Below, piece by piece: positions 1 through 15,100 of a stretch of 64,000 bases of DNA; position 1 is the first letter of the stretch; every line of letters starts with the position of its first letter. Below the pieces are notes generated by a model, which was not told the origin of the DNA, made no database searches, and saw only the letters and a program-made list of their open reading frames with translations. A program made the translations under genes and the position numbers. Source of the DNA: Archegozetes longisetosus (Eukaryota > Arthropoda > Arachnida > Sarcoptiformes > Trhypochthoniidae); NCBI GenBank assembly GCA_018873245.2, contig JAEMBT020000003.1, positions 10,177,843 through 10,241,842 on the forward strand, read 5' to 3'.

Positions 1-3000
1 TGCACGCGATAAACACTAGCCTCTAACAGAGCAAGAATATAGCGGACATAGTTCTAGGTACGGAAGCGATTCTCGACAACCCATTTATATTTTACGACAT
101 TCTGACTAATAAAACGATTGAACTCTTCACAGAACTCAGATCTCTCTAATTTTAACTCATTGTTAAACCCCATTAACTTTAATGGATTTGATATCCAACG
201 GAACTTGAATTTGAATCAAAACGACTGACTCTATGATATTATCACTTATTTTGTTAGATAGAAAACACTAAAATTAATCATCTGTTAGAAAGCTTTTAGA
301 AATTAAGAAAACCATTTGATGCCATTAAAAGAAATTTATGTCCAAAACAAGACAAAAATAGCCATATATTGAATGGGAATATGGTATAAAAAAGAAAAGA
401 AATTACACGTAAAAGCTGTATAACATATCTATCATTTTGTCCTAAATATCGACTAAGTTTTTGTTGTGATGCCGAAGCTATACAAATATAGAAATATAAG
501 AAAAAGCTCGGACTTAATGCTATACCTAAAACCTAATTATATTGTAGTAATGCTATGATAATAATCAAATGGTATTTTGTGCTCCAAACCAGTGATGGAA
601 ACTAGAAGCAAAGGAATCCTTACGATAGCATCAGTAAACTATGACCAAAAATACAGTTTGCAATCGATTTGAGCACAATTTTCATTTAGTTTATACTTTT
701 ATTATCCGAAAACAAGAATCTTCAATAAGAAATTGAGAGCAATAGTTTTTCGTTAATCACTGAATAAATTGATTGTTCACGTTTTGCGCTCATGTTTTCA
801 TTAAAAACGTGTCAATTTATTGATTAGATTTTAGTTTCTATGAAATTTGAGGCGAGTTTCTTGTACTATTTATGTTGACTAAAACAATTTTACTACTCTA
901 AGAATGGAAACCAGCACAATAGAACCTAAGGTTAAAGTAATTCAGGAAAAAAAGAATTTGTGTCAGATTCAGGATTTGGTTACTCTTTTTTTCTTACTTC
1001 ATTAGAGCGAAACCAAGACTTTCTTTAAAAAGTGAAAGTTTTAATTTGACAAATGCCTAGGAACAACTTAGAAAATAGCTTACTTACTATTGATTGAATG
1101 TCCAGCACTACCTAGTCTATAGCTTTTTTCGTTAGAGTTTACTTTTTTCTATTTTCAAGGAACAAAAACAATTATTATTTATGTAAGAAAACAAAGTAAT
1201 TCAAATATAACTGGTTTGAACAAATTTTAGGATTAAGTTAAGGACATTTTTTCCTAACGAATAACATATAACATAAAGTTGTTATCTGTGAAATGTGGCT
1301 CGAATTTAGGTCTCAAAAGAATAAAGCCCTTCAGGAAAAATATAAGTTAAGCCTGACTTAGTTAAGCGAAAGCACATCGAATTACTCTGAGGTAATACTC
1401 ATGAGACGAATAATGGTCTATCACTCGCCTAATACATGTCGAGGCGATTGAAATGCCAGAAGAACAAGCTAAATATTCAAACAGCTCAAAACTAAAATAA
1501 TAAATTCTGATGTCATATTTTAAAAGTTATTAACAAATCATATTCTTTATTCATGATCTGACTTGAAGCAAAATGTTAAAAATATGTTTTCAAATGGTTA
1601 TCCTGTTGGTTCGAGTTCAGAATTAAGACCTCTAAAACTTTATAAGAAATATATTTTGAGCGCAATCGATTTATCGATTTCAACAGTTATTATTCGAATC
1701 TATGTTTTAGCGTTTATCAGATCTTCTAATTCGAAACTTGAAAAATATCTCTGACTAAGTTCTTTTCGGCATCAGATCTGAAGAAAAGCAAACAAACTTC
1801 TTTCTGATATGAAATAGAATTTTCTCATAAAAATTACGTGGATAAAAGCATTGCAAACAAACACAGACAGTAAATATCTTATGATATTTACAGGTATTAA
1901 TCTGTAAACAAAAAATTGAAAGGAGGATATATTGAATGGCATATGAAAAATAGATTGGTTCAATTTTTGTGATGGACTCAACTAACTGTAAGAACCACTG
2001 AAATCGACAAAAGTTATACGATGAGTCAATGTTTACTTAACGATAAAATGTACTAAATCTGATTTGGAGCAACATATTTAATAAATAAAAAATATAACAT
2101 CATTACGAGAATGCTGAGCTAAATTGAGAGTTTGGGTGCGTTGCGAGAATTATTTGCTATTAGAGAATGGAAATGGAAAAAAGACAGAATCAGTACTTCA
2201 TAATGAAGGGGAAGAGTGTCTGTGTGAAGGATTAGTTATGAAAGACTGTATGTCAAATAAGAATGTCTCACTTGAGACTAACAAGCAATAAGAGGAGCCA
2301 GATTTTTCTGGATATCAAGCAATAAGTTATGAAATTCCTCTCATAGAATAAAAAGATCGATAGACAGATTTGTGAGGCTTTCAAATAGAAATATGAAAGC
2401 TCTTCGACTTAATTCTAGAGATAGACAAATATTTCTAGTTCTGTATATGAATTTCAGATTCTTTTGCCCTTAACTCTCTATTACTTATAATTTGAAAAAT
2501 TCTTATATTTTGCGCCAATTCAGCAATGGACATAAGAATGTTTTGAATCATTTGCAAATTCTTTAGGTAAACTTCTGTTTTGTTTGGCTCAAGCCCTACA
2601 GATCTTATCGTTGAGTTGTGTTCCCAGAATTCGCATTAAAGTTTTGTTCTCTAATGAATCGAAGCTCGAGTTCTGAGCTTCAATATGACTTGTTTATCAA
2701 AGCTTTGCGCTCACGTCAAAAGTGTTTAGATTTTGAGTAGTGAGTGAAAAAATGATTGCAGTACCATAGCACATAGCACAGTAGTAGAATTTTAATAGTT
2801 TACCGGCCTACGTACGGTAATCGTGTTCAAATCAGCAGATTTACCAGTAATGCAACAGTATTGGAACTTATGAAAAGCTTTTAAATACCAATTTTATGCA
2901 AAATAAGTTAAATGTTTCGATAATACATGCAGTAGAGTAACTCATTTATTAATATTTTGTAATTGGGCACTACGTAAACAAACTGAATGCAAAAGTTACA

Positions 3001-3552
3001 ATCAATACGGTATTGAGAATGTATTGAAAGTTGTTATCGACATTGGAACGGTATCACGGAATTTATCTATATTGCAATGGTATTGCAAAAGCTTTCAACG
3101 TTTTTCGATCACTAACGTTGAGCAATAACACATCAGATTAATTTAAACGTAAGATTACGAGAGATTTTCCAATCGACAAATATTTTTACAGAATGAGTGA
3201 CCTAAATACGAATAGTCGCAAAAGCGTGTCTAAGAATTTTTATCTCTTTTTCAACTACTTTCCTATATCAATCGGAATATTCCTTTTTATAAGGATTGAA
3301 CCAATACTAAAAATGTAGCTGGAAATTGATTGATTCAATTGACGCTCTAATGTTTTATGACATATGGTTTCTACTAAGTTCTAAATCTGACCATAAATAA
3401 TAAGTGAATTTGAAGTATCATTGAATTGAAAAGCATGTTTTGGTATACATTCGAAGTGAATCGAAACAGATTTTTCAAAATGAAATACCAAGCTCACTAT
3501 ATTTAGTCGAAATTTACAGATCTATAAATATCATGAAAAATGTTGTGTTTAC
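1..3552. other. Non-coding stretch, probably GluCl intron 5
   Basis: The sequence is AT-rich with only short chance reading frames. I looked on the minus strand for the expected GluCl M1-M3 segments and saw none, so this is best read as intron lying between exon 5 and exons beyond the left edge. Confidence 0.5.
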
Positions 3553-3687
3553 CTGTATTTGTGCGACTCGTACAATAAGCTGTCAAATATTTTTCAAGCG
3601 TAAAACGTGGCAAATGAAGATTTTTAGTGACTTGTACGGGATCTCCTTCTTTCCATAGAAACACCAAATCATCTGTAGTATAGCCGT
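3553..3687 (-). CDS. GluCl: GluCl exon 5
   Basis: The 135-base exon has acceptor TTTCAG and donor GTAAAC. It reads GYTTDDLVFLWKEGDPVQV and RFTLEKYLTAYCTSRTNT, the extracellular segment just before M1. It carries the first cysteine of the second disulfide pair typical of GluCl; its partner should be in the next exon, outside the part I could identify. Confidence 0.95.
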
Positions 3688-6600
3688 CTGAAAGCGTTAA
3701 GAATATAATGAAACTTTGTTTTAGCTGATAGTGTCGAACAGTACTACTGCAAACTTTAATAAATTACACAATTCTTTCATTAAATAAATTGAGAAAAAGT
3801 GCTGATATACGCAGAGCTTGTGGTTCTAAACAGATAGGAACAAATGATAGGATCGCTCTTTTAATGGTAACTAACAATATAACTCGCAATTTATTATGAA
3901 TAATACTTTTATATCTTTTAGGCATTTCTTGCTTTAATCCTATCAAATGTGACATAAATACAAATTCTCGAAACAATTTACTGAGTGATTAATTCAATTA
4001 AATATCCAGTTCTTGGAATTAACACAACTTTTCTGTTAGGGAGGTTTGAAGACATTCCTAAAGAGAATTTATTATAAGAAAAAATGTAAGATTTCATGAC
4101 TTTAAAAAAACTTTTTCTCAGCCGTTGATCTTATGAATGACTGAATCATTGCACTATTCATATGAAAACTCATTTTGGATATAAATAAAAATTGTACTCT
4201 TTAGACAATTCAAAATAACATAAAAAGATAAGAATAAAGAAACGATATAAATATTTAAGACTTACAACTAGCCATTTCAATGGAGCAAATTTGTTTATCT
4301 AATGGATAATACTTTAGATCCATAGGACAGGCGAGAACTAGTGATATACGAATAGAATATAAGACATTTCCATTTGGATAAATACGAAGTAAAACATTTG
4401 GCATTATTATTTCATGAAAATGTCCTTCTTTTTCATTGGAGAAAAATAAGTCAGGCTTCCAAATACGGTTGGGATCTGTTAAGACTAGATAACGAATTTG
4501 GCCCTTCATGTCATCGAATTGCAGACGATTGTCGTTCCACTGCTCCCGAAACGTGACTTGAACTGAATATTCCTAAATAGGATTAAATCACATGTAAATA
4601 TAAACTTATATTTGAATGAATCAAATTTTCAGTTTCTTCAAGTTCATACACACTCGTACTGTAGTAGCTTTCACCAAATAGAAGGTATCTTTTAATACAG
4701 GATTAAGTTTGTACCATTTTGCGCCTAAATTTCAGCTTTAAGCCGCTTTTTCAAGCAAACAAGACTGACATTAAGACATTAGACAATTTGACTGATATTA
4801 AGACACACTTGTCTGTTCGATGATCTTTTGTCTGAATGATTGCCTGTTACTCAAGTCAATCTTTAATCCTTTATGACTTAGCATCTCAATCTCATTGATA
4901 AGAGAGTCAATTTTATTTTATAAATTTAAGTCCATTTTATAAGTTTGTCTATATATTTACCGCTATTTTCAATTTTGACTGGAATCACAATGACTTTGAC
5001 CTCTTTACTGATGCATCATTCTATCGTTGATCTAAAAGCAGCTATTTTTCAACATCTTATTAACAATTTTACCTCTATTTCATCAAACGTCAATGCCCTG
5101 AAGATGAACATAAATTAGATCAAAGCATTGGGCTATTTGTTGCCAATCGATATTTGGTCGATCTGGATTCTCAACCTAGCTACCATTCTGTAACACTTAT
5201 TATATTCACGTTCTTTATTTTTAATCGTTGTATTGACTTTATATAGATCTGAGATTAAGTAAATCACACCATGTGTTGCATTCTTTCAAAAACACGCAAG
5301 TTCAAAAGCTCATTTAAACTGATTAACGAATTTCAATTTTTTATGACCCTCACTATCGATTGAAAAACCGAAAGCCATGAGTAGGCTTTCTTCACTCCCA
5401 TTCTGATCAATAGCAGTGCTAAATGTCAAGAGTCAAAGACACTGATGGATAACTTTTCAATCAGTTGTATTGACAAATAGGGCTTCAATTAGGGCTAGAC
5501 ATCGCCTAATGTTCCATCTTTTTTCTTTGTCGAAAATCTACTCTAAGATTCTGATCAAGACTTCAATCAAGCTTTTAGGAAATGGCAAAGTTTTACAGCA
5601 AATAAAAAACAAACAAAAAACCTGTTTGAACATCACTTCATTTCGATCTCTTTTTTTAGAAACACATCTGAGCTTTTAGCTTAGATCTTATAATTTAATG
5701 AATTAATTGCCAACCATTGCCCTGATTTGAACTCTAGGACACGAAACTCTATTTTTGCACTTTGGAAAAAGAAAATTAAATTTGATTCTCTTCTGGGATG
5801 CTTTTGGAACGATTAATAGATTCTCCGTAGAAAGTCGAAGACTCTTTGAAGGTAAGGTTTTGAGTGACTCGTAATTAGTTTAACTGACTTTCTTCTTTGC
5901 TAATGTAATTGTTAAATTGTTTAGTTTTGAGAAAAGATTTGCAAGCCAACCTGTTACAAAAGTCTTAAAAACTTAGATAAGAGACTAAATATCTATTGAG
6001 TATATTATATCCAACATATGGTAAAGCTTATAGATATTAAAAGAATAAGGTTTCACTTTGTTGAGAGACAATATTCGGCCAAAAGTGAGCCAATAACGTT
6101 ATAGCATTTCACAAAAGATAATCAGATAATATTGTTTCGAACAACAGTCTCCTTTGCTGTTCAAGTCATTTATCTTTATGCCACTTCAAACTAATTTCAG
6201 CTTTTATAAAGCATTATAAAGGTTAACTTTGACGCCAATTCCCACCCTAAATAAGACGTCGTTTGTTCGAAACTATTTCTCGAATGAGAGTAAATCACAT
6301 AAAATTTAATAACTTATAGAAAGTTTAATAAATCTTATCAATAAAAGTGTGCAAAACGCATTGTTTGACTCATTTTCACTAGAAGTTTAAATTATTATCA
6401 TTTTTGCCATGTCATATCGTGTCATCAAATTGAATTGAGAACCAACTTGAACCAATTGTCGGTCTGCTACTTGTAATCATCATATATGCTATTAGTTGAG
6501 ATCATATTGAGTTTTTTGGCATTTCATTCAAGTTTCAACTGAAAATTCATTATAAATATTGAGTGTAATTGACTCCTGACTAGTGAATTAAGTGGTAAAT

Positions 6601-8196
6601 CATTTAAGGAATAGTTTATAAAAATATAGCAGAAAATGTGATTCCTTATGTGAGATAAAAGTTTGAGTGTATAATAAAAGCATTCCATCATCTAAACAGC
6701 CATAGAGAACGGTAACCAATACAAGCTTATTGAATGGAATGCAAAACACAATCATTTAGATAGAAATGATCGGCTTTCCAAACGGAAACCCGCAAAGAAA
6801 TGCGTTGAGAAATTGAAGTTCTTATTATAAGTAAGAGACCATCCATAAAACATGAGCTTATATTGCAATTTAGACCATACTTACCATATCAAGATCACTT
6901 ATTTTGCTTATACTTCGAAGAAAAATGTTGACGTGAACAAAACACGGACCATCTAGAAAGGAATGTCAGATATGTTGGTTTTTCTTTGGATGTCAGCACA
7001 AACTGAACATTTAGCGGGACGAGGACTCTATAGCTATGGGTAGTTTGAGGTAATAAGGAGTTTAGGGATTCACAGATAAGAGGTTTCAGCTATAGACTGG
7101 TCACTAAAGGCAATCAGACGAACTAATGCACAAATGGATCAGTTATTGGGATTGCATTCCAGTGATTTGGGCTTCTCTCAAGGGCTTAGTTCCAGATGCA
7201 AAGTTTGTCACTAATGCACCTTTTCTTATGTATGACAAGGAGACCTGCTTTCAAAGATTACGTGCGAATATAATTCTAATTTTTTGGTGCGAATTATTTT
7301 GCGGATTATTTCATGTCAAAGTATTGATTCAGTTTATTTAATGGATATTATAATGAGTTTGATATACTGACGTCGAAATACCTTCGCAGTAAAACTTTTT
7401 TCAATACTAAGCAAATTTCTTATGGAGTGCTTCTATTTTTAAGCGATATTCTTAACGTATAATTTGAATGATATAATCATTCTTTAGTCTAATAAATATT
7501 AAAGTAGAGTAGAAGAAGAAATTGCGTTCAAATTTCAATTTATTTTTATTTCATGCACGAAAGGAAGATAAGAATTAATAATGTATTCAATTTTTAATAT
7601 ATGAGAAAGAAAGACGATATAACAATGAATCACAAAATAACTGAATTTCAAACCGAAGTAACGAAATCTCGTTAACGATAACAATATCGATCAAGTGTTT
7701 AGTTAAGACTCAATTTAAGTTGATTTTAGCGTACAGTGAGTTCATATTTCTGAGAGACATCAATACATTTACGCAAACCATAACTTTTTAAAATGAACAA
7801 TATTTATGACCTCAAACCTTGCATCACATCAGGCATCACACTTACCATAGTGACATCATCAATACGAGAAATGCTTCTTATAAAAACGTTGACACGAACA
7901 ATAGCGGGCCCGTCTGCATCATAATCATCCATAACATTGACCATTTCCATAACATATAGACCAACCAACAAATATTTTTTCACACAATAAACGAGACGAA
8001 AGGACAATACGAAGCGTTTTTTTAAAGGAAGAAACATCAAAAGTATAGCATAGGATGAAGGATCAGATAAAGACAGAGAGACAGAAAAAAGATATCATCA
8101 AAATCTTAGAACTTTTTTATGAGGTCTTATAAAGAAACAAAATAAGAGACGGTAGAAGGAGTAGGACAACAAAAAGTTCCAATAAGGCAATATAAC

Positions 8197-8239
<43 letters not shown>

Positions 8240-9090
8240 AGAAAAAGAAGAAGAGGGAGAGCACATTTTGGTTTTCTTTAAGCCCATTTAATGGTTTAGC
8301 GGACAACATGTAGTGACTCGAGACATGTTTTCATGCATGATATAAAAAATATTTTGAAATATGAAAAAGAAATGCTAAGGAAATGTTTAGCACATCTTTG
8401 AATTTAATGTTTTCGTTTCTCTTTGCGAGTCATGCAAATGTATTTTGCCTTTAAAAGGCGTCATTCCGTGCAATTGTCATAAATATTATCATAATAATAG
8501 CAGATTAAATACTATCAAATCCAGTCATAGTTTAATTTTAATAGAATCTGTCGCACAAATAATTAAATGCACAACATTCACATAAACATAACACATATAT
8601 ATTAACAGATTAAAACACAACGACGCTTATATTGAAACATTTTCTTCAACAGTGAAATTTGTTTGATAGCCAAAACTAGGTTTAACTGTATTGAGAAATG
8701 GCTCGACAATACTTCAATTGTTTACAGAAATTTTACATTTCTCAATAGACAGAAAATGTGAAACGGAACTGTACTACTGTTTATTACTTCCGACAAATGC
8801 GAACAATCAACACAACTGTATATTTATTATATCTTCACTTTTTGTGCAAAATAGTCTTCCGGAGATAACTCACTAAAGTGACTATTAAGTCATATTAAGT
8901 GACTAAAGTTGACATAATGCCAGATACTATCGATTCGCCTTATAAATCATATTCAAATTTTAGAAAATCTTAGCCTAAACATTTTAAAATATAGTATTGT
9001 TTGATTAATGTGTTCAAAAATTTGATCCTTAAAATCCTATTGATTTTTGCTCATCAGGAATATGCATATAACATATGAAAGCGTTATTAC

Positions 9091-9126
<36 letters not shown>

Positions 9127-12100
9127 GAGGTTTAGAGCGTGTCATTATAGTGAGTCTTTACATGCACTGAAGTTTCTATTTTTAGAGAGCATTCATCACT
9201 CATCTCGCTCTTCATCTTCTCTACTCATGCCTGTTTTCAATCAGTTTAAGTCTTATATTCTATTCATGAGAAACTTGAATGTTATATACATAGAGATAGT
9301 GTAATAACTAGCGCACAGTATGATAACTATGTTATCTCATATTATTAAATGAGTCACTCATTTGTGCTCTACTTATTACGCAATAAAATTCAGGAATTTC
9401 TGATTCTAGCATTCTGAGAATAATTCTGAATAATAGAATCATTTCATTACGAAATTACAGTTAAGATATCAGGCATTTCTGAAAATAAGATTCAGTCGAT
9501 TATACTGAAATATTTGAAGTGATAGATTGAAAAGTCTTAACCCTGACTGACATCTAAAAGAAAAATTTGTTCGCTTAGAAACAAAACTAGTACAGAGTAT
9601 TATTGTTATAGCTAAAATTATAAGAAACTGATCAAACCATAGAAATTGATGCGAAAACTAGTTCGGAAACTAAATTATTATAACGATTGAGAGATCAAAT
9701 GTCCATAAAGTTTTAGGTATCGTATATTTGAAGCACATATAAGTGCATCTCAATAGGAGTCTCTTATTTTATGATTGATGTGATTCTTTAGTATAGGATA
9801 TTTTTGCAACAATCTATAGATGAATATGGAAAGCATGTTGCACTGTATCGCTTTATTAATCTTCATCACTAATACAGTTCAGCGATGCATTTATGCAATA
9901 AATGACTTGAATCCCTTCGGGCTATTTTTGCGTATAAAGGCTAAACAACGCTTATTCAGCTAAAAGTGCCACTACTTCTCTTTTCTTCTTTTTCGGGTAC
10001 TCTCCAATCTGTTTATGATAAACACTGTTTCAATACACTTTACATATTTCAGTAAGAATAATAGAATTTTTGGGAATCTGTTCAAGTTTTGAATAAACTG
10101 GTAGAATATTATTTGTTAAATTGATTGAAAACTACAACAGAATGTAACATCTCAATTATTGATAGATTGGGCTTTGCTGTAGCTATCTCATTGTCGATAA
10201 GGTCAATAAAATACTTGCATCTTAATGTGTAGTTGAGTTGTTTCTCATATTTCTTATTAATAAAGATTCGGAATGTAAAACAAGAATATTCTTTATCTGA
10301 GATGAAGCAAATGCTAGAAATGCAAGAAAGCTATTTTCCATTATGAAATTTGCTCTCAACTAAATGAGATAAATCAAATTTGCCTTCAAGTGCACGTATA
10401 TGAAGTTCATAAGTTCATTCTGCATAATTCTCATTTCTCTCTTTCTATACGGATAAAGAGCTCACAGAAAAGTGTTTTAGCGGATATTTAGGGCGTAAAT
10501 AATTATTTGTGGATTTTATGCTAATCGTTTCAAACTTTAGATTAGAGAGTTAACAAATATAATAGATTTGATTGAAAAATAGTTCATCCATGAAATGCAT
10601 ATTACATATGAAACATTTTGAACATTACTTCGAGAAAAAAAAAGTAATGTACAGTCGTGGCCGATCAGTTTGGATGATGCACCCAAAATGATACTTTCTT
10701 AAAAACATTTTTTGCATTACTAATTAGTATTATTGATAGAAAAGACAATAGCATTTCCATTAATAATACTAATTAGTAATGCAAAAAATGTTTGTAAGAA
10801 AGCATCATTTTGGGTGCATCATCCAAACTGATCGGCTACGACTGTACAAGTATTTTTTCGGTAGACATGTCCATTCAACATATCAGTACGTTAATATTTA
10901 TTGTATTTAAGCTTAATTCTCACATAAAAATGAGCGGATATTGAATGAATATTCTGATTTCTAAAAAGGTTTACAAAACTTCTAGAATGTATCGATTTTT
11001 TAGTTTCGAAATTACTCATTTTTTAGAGTGAGCGAAAAATGATTTTCACTAATATAAGGCATCTATAATCAGAAAGACTACTAAAAATTAGAAAATTGAA
11101 TTGGAGAGTTGCTTTTGTTAAATTGGACAAATATGAACAGATAATGTCACAGATCTCATAACACACCCATTCTATAAAACTAAAATGTAATGAATACTTA
11201 ATGTATTAAAATAGGCTTAATTATTAAGGCTATTAAATAATAAATGATGTATATCAACGACTTCCACTTTTCAGGTTTTCCGCAGCAGTTAATGACTCAC
11301 TCGACGGTGAATTACATTCACTCATGAGATTAGTAGGCCCGAGAATAAAGAAAATTACAATAATTATGGTTCTAAAAAGTTTTTAGAAAACTAGCAAGAG
11401 TTTTGTACTCATTTATATCAGTAGAGTTTGAGCTAAATAGTGGAGGAAACTAATACGGATAATAAGCCTGCTTTGAAAGTTAGAGGCTTTTCAGGTGAAA
11501 CGAAAAATTTATTTTTACTTTTTACATTCAGCATATCATTGGTTGATTTAGTTTTTAAGATTCATTCAGGGATAAGGCATAAAATCACTATTAAGTCGGG
11601 CTATGATTGAGTTTCAAATAATATGTTTAGCTCCATTAGAGCTCCATATGTTTGAGATTAGAGACGAAAAGTGAACTTCAACTAAACCTATAGCTTGTTA
11701 TATATTAAAAGCAATTTGGTTTCTATTATGGAACAGCTTTCAAAGAGTATAATTATTCGGAGAAAACTTCTAACTTTACTCATAAAGCATTCATATTCTA
11801 TAATTAGATTCTTTTGAAGAAAACATTGATTGACATAACATAGAAACAGACATTTAAACAAATAAAGCAACCATGTCGTGCAGAGTCAAAATAGATTTTT
11901 CAAACAAATTAAAATTTGTGTAAATTCAATCAAATAGCTTTTGATAAGCTGTAAATGTGCAATATATTAATTATATTCTAGAACTCTAACTTGAATCTAT
12001 TGCTGAAAATTTAATTTGATTGGAAAATGTTTTAACTGAATTGTATTTCTATATTTTTTTTTATTAATTTCGAGCGATAATTGAGGCTACTTTCAAATGC

Positions 12101-15100
12101 GAGCTAACTATACTTTAGAGAGACTTTTGGTCAACTTTGAGATTCATTGATGTTAGTGCTATAAAGAACTTAACGTATAGTATTCTTTATAACATTACTT
12201 TATAACTTATCATTACTGCATATCTTATAAACGAATTTTAATCTTTATCTATGATTCAAATTTAACTAAAATTGATTTGCCTTTAAGTTGATTGGCTATT
12301 TTTGAGACAACCAAAAGAAACCAAATAATTTTTTGTTTAAAGTATCTGTATGGATTGCAAATTTGGTATCACTTCATAGAAGTGAATCAATAATGTACGG
12401 CTTGCCCGATGGAACGAAAGATCTGTATAAATGGTAAGAATTCAGATATTGGGCCTTGTAGGCAAATAATTGAAAACAAATATGTAGAAAAACCAATGAA
12501 GAAGAGCCTGCTTTTTTCCTAAACCTAATAGTTTAAGTGATGCCCATAATGACTCCGTCCATTAACGAATTGGAATTCCTTTTGGCCGTCGGTTTTCAGG
12601 CTATTAAGGTATAGTGCTAAAACGTGAGATCTCTTCTTTGGGGAATTCAACAGAACAGGTAGACATGTGGGCAGAACGTATGGTGACAGATTTTCCGCAA
12701 ACTTAACATCAGCGTTTTCGCGGCCATCGAAGTCCAGAATGCGGAATATTATGTCTATTTATTCGAAGGAAATCAATGCCGTTCCAGCCTTGGAAATCGA
12801 GAAGCGACAAAGATTGTGATCAATAAAAGCATAACAACAAGCAGTTTTGATGCAACGGTGGACATCCAGATTTGCAGCTGACTGGAGGGCCGCACCGACT
12901 GAAATACTGCTAAAAACAGAAAGAGCCGCTACCTCCAGACCAATTATTACAGATGCCGTAGGACCAAATTCCATAACGAAAGGAAGTTTCGCAATTATAA
13001 TCACAAAATATCTTGGCTTTAATTTTGGCCTCTTTATAACATACTAATTTTTTTAAAAACGTTGATCTAATTTTTGTTTCTTCTTAATGACTAAATTATT
13101 TTTTGAAAGCTATTTATATTCAGCGACACATTTTTATCTGTTAAAAGATAGTAATTAATTGTTTATTTTGTTAATAAACTTATTTTATACTGAATATCTG
13201 TTTTGACGAAATCACTTTCCTTTATGGCTATTATTATAGACACATATCGGACTATAGAATGAGATCAAATGTATTTTGCTGCTCAAACGTTTAAGGCAGA
13301 GCATGGTATTTTTCGAGAAATAAGCTTCTCGAGTCTCGAAAAATTTTTGGTCCCGAGACTCGAGAATTCTCGATTACACATTGTTTAGGGGAAAATTTGA
13401 TCACTATTACTTACTTGCACTTAGATTCAATATAATATATTAAATTGGGATAACCGTTCAATAATTAAAAGCTCTTAAATTAATTTCAAATTTATCTAGC
13501 AAATCTATTTTGATTGAAAATGACTCTTTTGGGAATCAATTTTTTGATAAGACACGTTTTTAAGCATTTAAAATCTTTAAACATAGATTTTTCCAAGTAT
13601 TCATTGCCTAATCTAGTTATACAATAGTTTTCTTCGGTCAACATTAAAACAGAAACTATTGGAAATTAAGGTTTAATTGTTGGGATTAAGTCAATAAAAA
13701 ATTTTATTCGAGACTCAAACGAGTCTCGAGATACTCCTCGATCGAGACTAGAGAAGTCATACCATGCTCGAGTTTAAAGGTTTACTTATAGTTTTTAAGA
13801 AATATTCAATTGAATGTTGATTTTAATTTTTCAGGTGTAACTAAAAAGGTGAGAGCACTCCAAATTTGTTACTATTCAAACTGATTATCAAAAGTTAAGT
13901 TAATGAATAAGATGTTATCACAAAGTTAATTATACGAGCGTCCAGTTAATATTTAACAGTTATTCTACCGATAAAACATTAAACTAATAGAAAATACAAC
14001 TTTTTCGTTTTGATTTCTTATGTGAGTTTTTAACTGAAATTTGTAGTCTCTAGAGACTTTAAATAAGTTAAATATCAGGCATTTATGTGTTCATCAAGGT
14101 TAATAGCGATTATATTGTGTTTGACAACTGTTTCGAAAGATGACTCGATAATACCAAGTCTTTGTGCCGATTCTGCAACACATTCGGCCATCAGACTAAT
14201 TGACAATACGCTTCGTATCTATAAAGACTACTATTATTGAGAACTAATGGAACTTTCAGACCCTGTCGACTATCTTGCAAGTCCATTCAAGATATGACAC
14301 TCAAATATAGCACCAGTCCATAGAAAGGTTTCAACAATCGCACCCCTGGATGGGGATATAAAAGGTTTTCACTATGAATTTGGAATGACGCAAATATTGG
14401 TCATGAGATGCAAATGGAAATAAAAGAAACGATGGACTCAACACTCAAGGAAACATTTGGAGCGAATTCTCGAAACCTGATGGAAATAGTACTATCTATG
14501 AAGACGGAAATGCTTCCGGCATAGGCTATCCGATAGTTGTTGGCTTCCAATCTATTATTTGAATGCCTCGGGTTTAATTTGGTGGCATTTCGGTTTGTTT
14601 ATCATTTATTAAGAACTATTTGAATTTAGTAGAACTTCCTGCGTTACTATCTGCGTTATAATCTATAGTAAATAGTATTTCATTAGTAAGTACCTTTACG
14701 CAAAAAATTAAGTATAAACTTATTTGATGTGAGTTTGAAGGCTTTTGGAACTGATTTTTGGAAAGATAGCTCTTTTGAAAAACTTTATAACTTGTTTGGA
14801 GGTAAATCCAAATTGATGACATGTTATTGCAAAAACAAACGAGTGGTCATTTTAGTGAAACTCAGCTTACTATTGCATAGCATAATGCATACATAGCTAA
14901 AACACAAGGCACGTGCAGTCATTACTTAAAACTGTTAAACATTATTCTATCGATAAAACATTTGCCGAAATCTGATGAAAACTATTGCGACTTTCTATTG
15001 AATCGCTTTTGTAAATGTGTTGAAGGTTATTGACAATTTAAGTTATTCACTCTAATTGAAGTATTATTATCGGAAACAGTTATGTATTCACCGATATTAA

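Larger units (their letters stand above)
7914..12394 (-). other. GluCl: GluCl intron 2, left part
   Basis: Non-coding, containing the GA and TTA microsatellites and the Tc1/mariner MITE listed separately. I see no other exon or gene. Confidence 0.6.

Noticed and set aside
1..3552. GluCl transmembrane exons
   Set aside because: Searched by eye on the minus strand for M1-M3 coding blocks and found none; they are presumed to lie left of the window.
8127..8309. Leu/Ser-rich open frame on the minus strand
   Set aside because: It is the translation of the (GA)n microsatellite and its flanks.
9047..9304. 85-codon frame with poly-Ile
   Set aside because: Created by the ATT repeat; no domain on either side.
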